Shown piece after piece: positions 30,902 through 33,976 of a stretch of 33,976 bases of DNA; positions within the stretch are counted from its first letter, which is position 1, and each line of letters starts with the position of its first letter. The DNA is taken from positions 1-33,976 of the forward strand of contig JAXLWB010000073.1 in assembly GCA_046328715.1 (NCBI GenBank). Direction: 5' to 3'. The notes below the pieces were generated by a model. That model searched no databases. It was not told where the DNA came from and saw nothing but the letters and a program-made list of their open reading frames with translations. The stretch is from JAXLWB01 sp046328715. GTDB lineage: Bacteria; Chloroflexota; Anaerolineae; Caldilineales; Caldilineaceae. The position numbers were made by a program, and so were the translations under genes.

Positions 30902-32815
30902 TTAGCGCACAACTCTTCCTTCCCCTTCGCGGCGCGTAATTCGACGTGCGTCCATCTCTTCCATCACCGCCTGAGCATACTTGCGACTGGTTGTGAAGAG
31001 ATCCCTCATTTCGGCCAGGGTAATTGACCCATGCTCACGCGCATAGGCGACAATCTTTTCCACCATCAAATCAAAATCACTTTGTCGGAAGAGTACGCCA
31101 TCGCCAAGCCGGATGAGTTGCTTCTGCTCGATCAACATTTCCAGAAGATCGGGGTCACCGAGAAGGCGCAACGAATCTGTGATGTTGGGGGGCGTAAAGG
31201 GAGCCGCCGCAAATTGTTCTAACAGATGATCGACAACCTGCTGCTGGACAAGGGTTAAGGAGATTGTATACCCTGTCTGCCAAACGCTGTTATCATCAGC
31301 ATCAATCAGACCTTCACTCTTTGCCCGCTCCAGAATGGCATTGAAAAGCCGTACCGTCAGCGATGTGTTGCTGAGCTGCGTTTGGAGGCGGCTGCGCACT
31401 TCACCCCGTGCCATTCCTCGTCGTAAGGGAGATTGACGATGAAAGTCGCTCAATAACTGGCTGATCTGCGCCTTCACTTGTTGCCAGCGATTCAGTGTAC
31501 AATAAACAGCCTCGCCTACATCCAGGGTGAACAAGGCCCCGCTGTGGGTCAAATCGGCAAGTGCATCCTGCGCCACAGCCAGATCCAAATCGCTGTGGGC
31601 AAACAGATCCTTGGCTGTCACAAAGGGCGTCCGCTCAAGTGTCTGCAACAGGATCTCATCGGGGGCACCTTGGGCCAAGGTTTGCAAGCGGGTGATGACT
31701 GCTGGATCATCGCGCTTCCAACGTCTTCGTGGATGCGGGCTGAGTACATCGCCGCCCCCCAGGGTCAAGCTTGGTGATGGCTGACGCAAAATATAGCGAT
31801 CGCCAGCAGCGACAACGACAGGACGTTCCAGGCGGAACTGCAACCAACCTTCCTCGCCAGGTTCGAGTCGTTCCTTGCCTAGAACACGCACATAGGCTAC
31901 AGCCTCGGTGGCAGCGCAGAAAAAGTCAACTTGCTGATTGTGTTCGAGAGGCTTGGGCGCATCGCTCAACAGTCGAAACTGTACGTCAAGCAGTTGGGTG
32001 GCCTGAACTGTGCCTGGCTTCACTACTACATCGCCCCGCTGCAACTCTTCAACACCGACTCCGGTCAAATTGATCGCCAACCGGGAGCCGGGCAAGCCAC
32101 GTTCAATGGACTGGCGGTGAGATTGTAACGAACGAATCCGCGCCTGTAAGTTGCTGGGCATGATCTCCACAGCATCACCCACAGCAAACTCGCCGTCCTG
32201 AAGCGTACCCGTCACAACCGTGCCGAAACCGCTTAAACTAAAGACGCGGTCAACAGGCAGGCGTGGGCGGGCACGATTACGGCGCGGCGGCAATGTCCCT
32301 AAGGTGCGGGCGATCTGTTTGCGCAATTCAAGCAAGCCTTGCCCTGTTGTCGAACTGACCCGCACAATCGGCGCACCAGCCAAATGTGTGCTCTCCAGCA
32401 ATTCACTGATGTCGAGTTCCACCAACTCCAGCCACTCTAGATCGTCCACCATATCTACTTTGGTCAAGGCAACCACAGCCGCAGGCACCTTGAGCAGATC
32501 GAGGATGGCGAGATGTTCACGGGTTTGCGGCATCACCCCTTCGTCGGCAGCGATCACCAGCACCACTGCATCCAGCCCGCTGACCCCAGCCAGCATGTTC
32601 TTAATAAAGTCGATATGGCCCGGCACATCGACAATGCCTACCTGCTCCGCCTCGCTTTTGCCAGGCAGCGTCAGTTTAATCCAGGCAAAGCCCAGATCGA
32701 TAGTCATTCCACGAGCTTTTTCTTCTTTGAGACGGTCCGGATCGATGCCGCTGAGGGCACGGACAAGCGTAGATTTGCCATGATCGACATGGCCGGCGGT
32801 ACCGATAACACGCAT
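30902..32815 (-). CDS. selB: Selenocysteine-specific translation elongation factor
   Basis: A 637-residue GTPase of the EF-Tu/SelB family. It has GHVDHGKS (residues 8-15), RGMTIDLGFAW (switch region), DVPGH and TKVD. EF-Tu-like domains 2 and 3 follow (DRVFSLSGFGTVVTGTLQDG). The long C-terminal part holds winged-helix repeats that in SelB bind the SECIS hairpin (for example TLAEMRDLFTTSRKYAQAVMEEMD). Length fits E. coli SelB (614). It delivers Sec-tRNA to in-frame UGA codons, so the genome should also encode selA, selD, selC and at least one selenoprotein; none is in this window. The next gene on the same strand lies about 158 bp upstream. Confidence 0.96.
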   Translation of the reverse strand: MRVIGTAGHVDHGKSTLVRALSGIDPDRLKEEKARGMTIDLGFAWIKLTLPGKSEAEQVGIVDVPGHIDFIKNMLAGVSGLDAVVLVIAADEGVMPQTREHLAILDLLKVPAAVVALTKVDMVDDLEWLELVELDISELLESTHLAGAPIVRVSSTTGQGLLELRKQIARTLGTLPPRRNRARPRLPVDRVFSLSGFGTVVTGTLQDGEFAVGDAVEIMPSNLQARIRSLQSHRQSIERGLPGSRLAINLTGVGVEELQRGDVVVKPGTVQATQLLDVQFRLLSDAPKPLEHNQQVDFFCAATEAVAYVRVLGKERLEPGEEGWLQFRLERPVVVAAGDRYILRQPSPSLTLGGGDVLSPHPRRRWKRDDPAVITRLQTLAQGAPDEILLQTLERTPFVTAKDLFAHSDLDLAVAQDALADLTHSGALFTLDVGEAVYCTLNRWQQVKAQISQLLSDFHRQSPLRRGMARGEVRSRLQTQLSNTSLTVRLFNAILERAKSEGLIDADDNSVWQTGYTISLTLVQQQVVDHLLEQFAAAPFTPPNITDSLRLLGDPDLLEMLIEQKQLIRLGDGVLFRQSDFDLMVEKIVAYAREHGSITLAEMRDLFTTSRKYAQAVMEEMDARRITRREGEGRVVR

Positions 32816-32904
32816 GGGTTTGTTGGGGAAAGTTTAAAATTGCGGATTAACTCGCATTTTCATCCTGATGTTTGATATAGGCATTTTGCCTGATTCATGA
32901 TTTT

Positions 32905-32985
32905 CCAGTAGGACAGAGGGTCAGCATTTACTGACCCTCTCTTCACGGTCCTACTGATTCACTGTCTACTGTCTCACTGTTTACT
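32905..32985. repeat. Word-type intergenic palindrome H with nested hairpin
   Basis: Inner stem AGAGGGTCAG (32915-32924) with CTGACCCTCT (32931-32940), 6-nt loop. Outer stem CAGTAGGAC (32906-32914) with GTCCTACTG (32948-32956). Tandem words ATTCACTGTCTACTGTCTC follow on the right. It shares words with palindrome A at 375-449. It could terminate the coiled-coil gene on the minus strand, though no T-run is present. Confidence 0.75.
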
Positions 32986-33976
32986 ACCATTCGTATTCTG
33001 CTGCGCCTCACCGACCATGATGCCCGAAGTGCGCCGCGTGACCTGTTGCGAGTAAAGTTCAGCATTACGTCGCTGTCGCTGCCATTCTTCCTCAAGGGTA
33101 CGCATCTTGTCGTCGCGCTCGCGCAAGGACTTCTGCATTCCTTCCAGCCAAGATTGCGACATCCCCAAGAAATACTGTCCGTAGGTTTCTTGCAACTTCC
33201 AGATGTGTTGTAGAAGCTGTTCGTGAATCTTGATATCATGGATCAAGGGTGGGAAGCGTTCGACCACTTCACGGTTATACTTTTCCTGCTCGGACCAGAG
33301 ATGTTCCTGCCGTAGTTCGGCTTTGCGGCGTCGCTTTTCGTAATCCTCGCGGAATTCGTCCATTTCGCGGCGGATGCGCTCTTCAGCAAGGCGTTGCAAC
33401 TCCTGGACCTGCCCCTGTTCGCGCAGTACCAGGTCCTTGAAATCCTGCATTTCGCTCACAGCGCGGCGTGCAATCTCGACCTGCTGCGCATAAGCTTGAA
33501 CTCGTTCGTAGGCTTGAGCGACTAAGGTTTTCTGCTCTTCGATGGCCTCGCCCCAACGGTTAAAGGATTGATCGCGGTCGGCAATTTGCACACGTACCTT
33601 TTCCATAAAGAGCGAGGTCTGCTCGCGAATCGTATCGATCTGGGGCGGCAGTTTTTCAATCTCAGCCAGCCCCTTGCGGATCGATTCGTCGAGCACTGGA
33701 ATGCGCCCTGCCACCGCCTCGATACGCTTGAAGAGTTCGACTGTTTCCTGCTGGAGTTGGGCAATTCGTTTGGTGTCGCTGGTGCGCTGTTCGGAAAGGA
33801 AGGGAATCTGACGGGTGCGTTCTTCGATCTCCTTGGCTAAACCACCAATTTGATTGCGCACCCCCATGATCAACTCAGAGAGGCGGACGTCTTCTACTGC
33901 ACGGATCTCGACCGCCTCCTCAAGGCGGTTGATACGCGGTAACTCACGCCGCACCTCGCTAATTTCTCGACTGAGA
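32974..33976 (-). CDS. Coiled-coil protein of unknown function, C-terminal part
   Basis: The frame is open to the right edge: codons before GTG 33954 read S-R-E-I-S-E with no stop. The N-terminus is therefore outside the window, and at least 333 residues are present. The sequence is almost wholly charged heptad-type helix, with long runs rich in Glu, Gln, Arg and Lys (for example RRAVSEMQDFKDLVLREQGQ and EERIRREMDEFREDYEKRRR), and ends in a polar tail. There is no enzymatic motif or membrane segment in the visible part. It could be a cytoskeletal, scaffolding or SMC-like accessory protein; I do not recognise the family. Confidence 0.75.
   Translation of the reverse strand, partial: LSREISEVRRELPRINRLEEAVEIRAVEDVRLSELIMGVRNQIGGLAKEIEERTRQIPFLSEQRTSDTKRIAQLQQETVELFKRIEAVAGRIPVLDESIRKGLAEIEKLPPQIDTIREQTSLFMEKVRVQIADRDQSFNRWGEAIEEQKTLVAQAYERVQAYAQQVEIARRAVSEMQDFKDLVLREQGQVQELQRLAEERIRREMDEFREDYEKRRRKAELRQEHLWSEQEKYNREVVERFPPLIHDIKIHEQLLQHIWKLQETYGQYFLGMSQSWLEGMQKSLRERDDKMRTLEEEWQRQRRNAELYSQQVTRRTSGIMVGEAQQNTNGSKQ

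Noticed and set aside
32220..32783. 187-codon plus-strand frame inside selB
   Set aside because: Antisense shadow of the GTPase domain; low-complexity Ser/Arg composition.
1..33976. tRNA genes, CRISPR arrays, transposases, prophage genes
   Set aside because: No tRNA-like cloverleaf, no regularly spaced direct repeats and no transposase, integrase or capsid motifs were seen in any frame.

Overview
The window looks like a chromosomal segment of a member of the Chloroflexota (Anaerolineae/Caldilineae-like), at roughly 50-55% GC. The lineage is inferred, not proven. It rests on secreted proteins with long Thr/Pro linkers, a large PPC/discoidin/VWA surface protein, SpoVS in a genome with no other sporulation genes in view, many OppA/DppA-type lipoproteins, and intergenic repeats of kinds I associate with this phylum. 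I see no tRNA, rRNA, CRISPR array, transposase or phage gene.

Layout. 1-7042: start of an M32 carboxypeptidase (minus, cut by the window edge), then plus-strand genes for a two-domain S1 RNA-binding protein, a pteridine-reductase-like SDR, a dGTPase (HD family), an orphan Dam-type adenine methylase, and two tandem membrane-anchored endonuclease/exonuclease/phosphatase proteins. 7193-10017: class III aminotransferase (GabT-like), a nested palindrome plus strong terminator, a Tat-exported metallo-beta-lactamase-fold lipoprotein, and a second palindromic element. 10025-21429: a transport/catabolism region. A solute-binding lipoprotein, an FG-GAP beta-propeller protein and an AraC regulator lie on the minus strand. 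Divergent from them are a zinc alcohol dehydrogenase, a second solute-binding lipoprotein, two DppB/DppC-type permeases and an enolase-superfamily dehydratase. No ABC ATPase is present. 21863-33976: a cold-shock protein with a long leader and strong terminator, a ~1600-residue secreted VWA protein, a convergent transmembrane PP2C phosphatase with an outside domain, a secreted metallophosphoesterase, SpoVS, SelB, and a partial coiled-coil protein.

Most striking observation. Both solute-binding proteins (10025-11953 and 16492-18198) read as circular permutations of the SBP_bac_5 fold. The segment that normally starts the mature protein is found at the C-terminus, and the two breakpoints differ. 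Each keeps an intact N-terminal lipoprotein signal, so neither looks like a simple deletion or frameshift.

Second theme. A family of 50-85 bp intergenic palindromes is built from short degenerate tandem words such as GAGTTAC/GAGTTGC or GTTGAAAA. Structure is shared between loci but sequence is not. Several abut start codons that lack a Shine-Dalgarno. Two other, more conventional intergenic palindromes (GTAGGGGCA type and TGTCATTCTGAG type) lie on either side of the metallo-hydrolase gene.

The AraC regulator, dehydrogenase, permeases, dehydratase and the two binding proteins plausibly form one regulon for taking up and dehydrating/oxidising an acid sugar or similar solute. The secreted VWA protein and the transmembrane phosphatase may belong to one surface signalling system. 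Both links are inferences from gene order.
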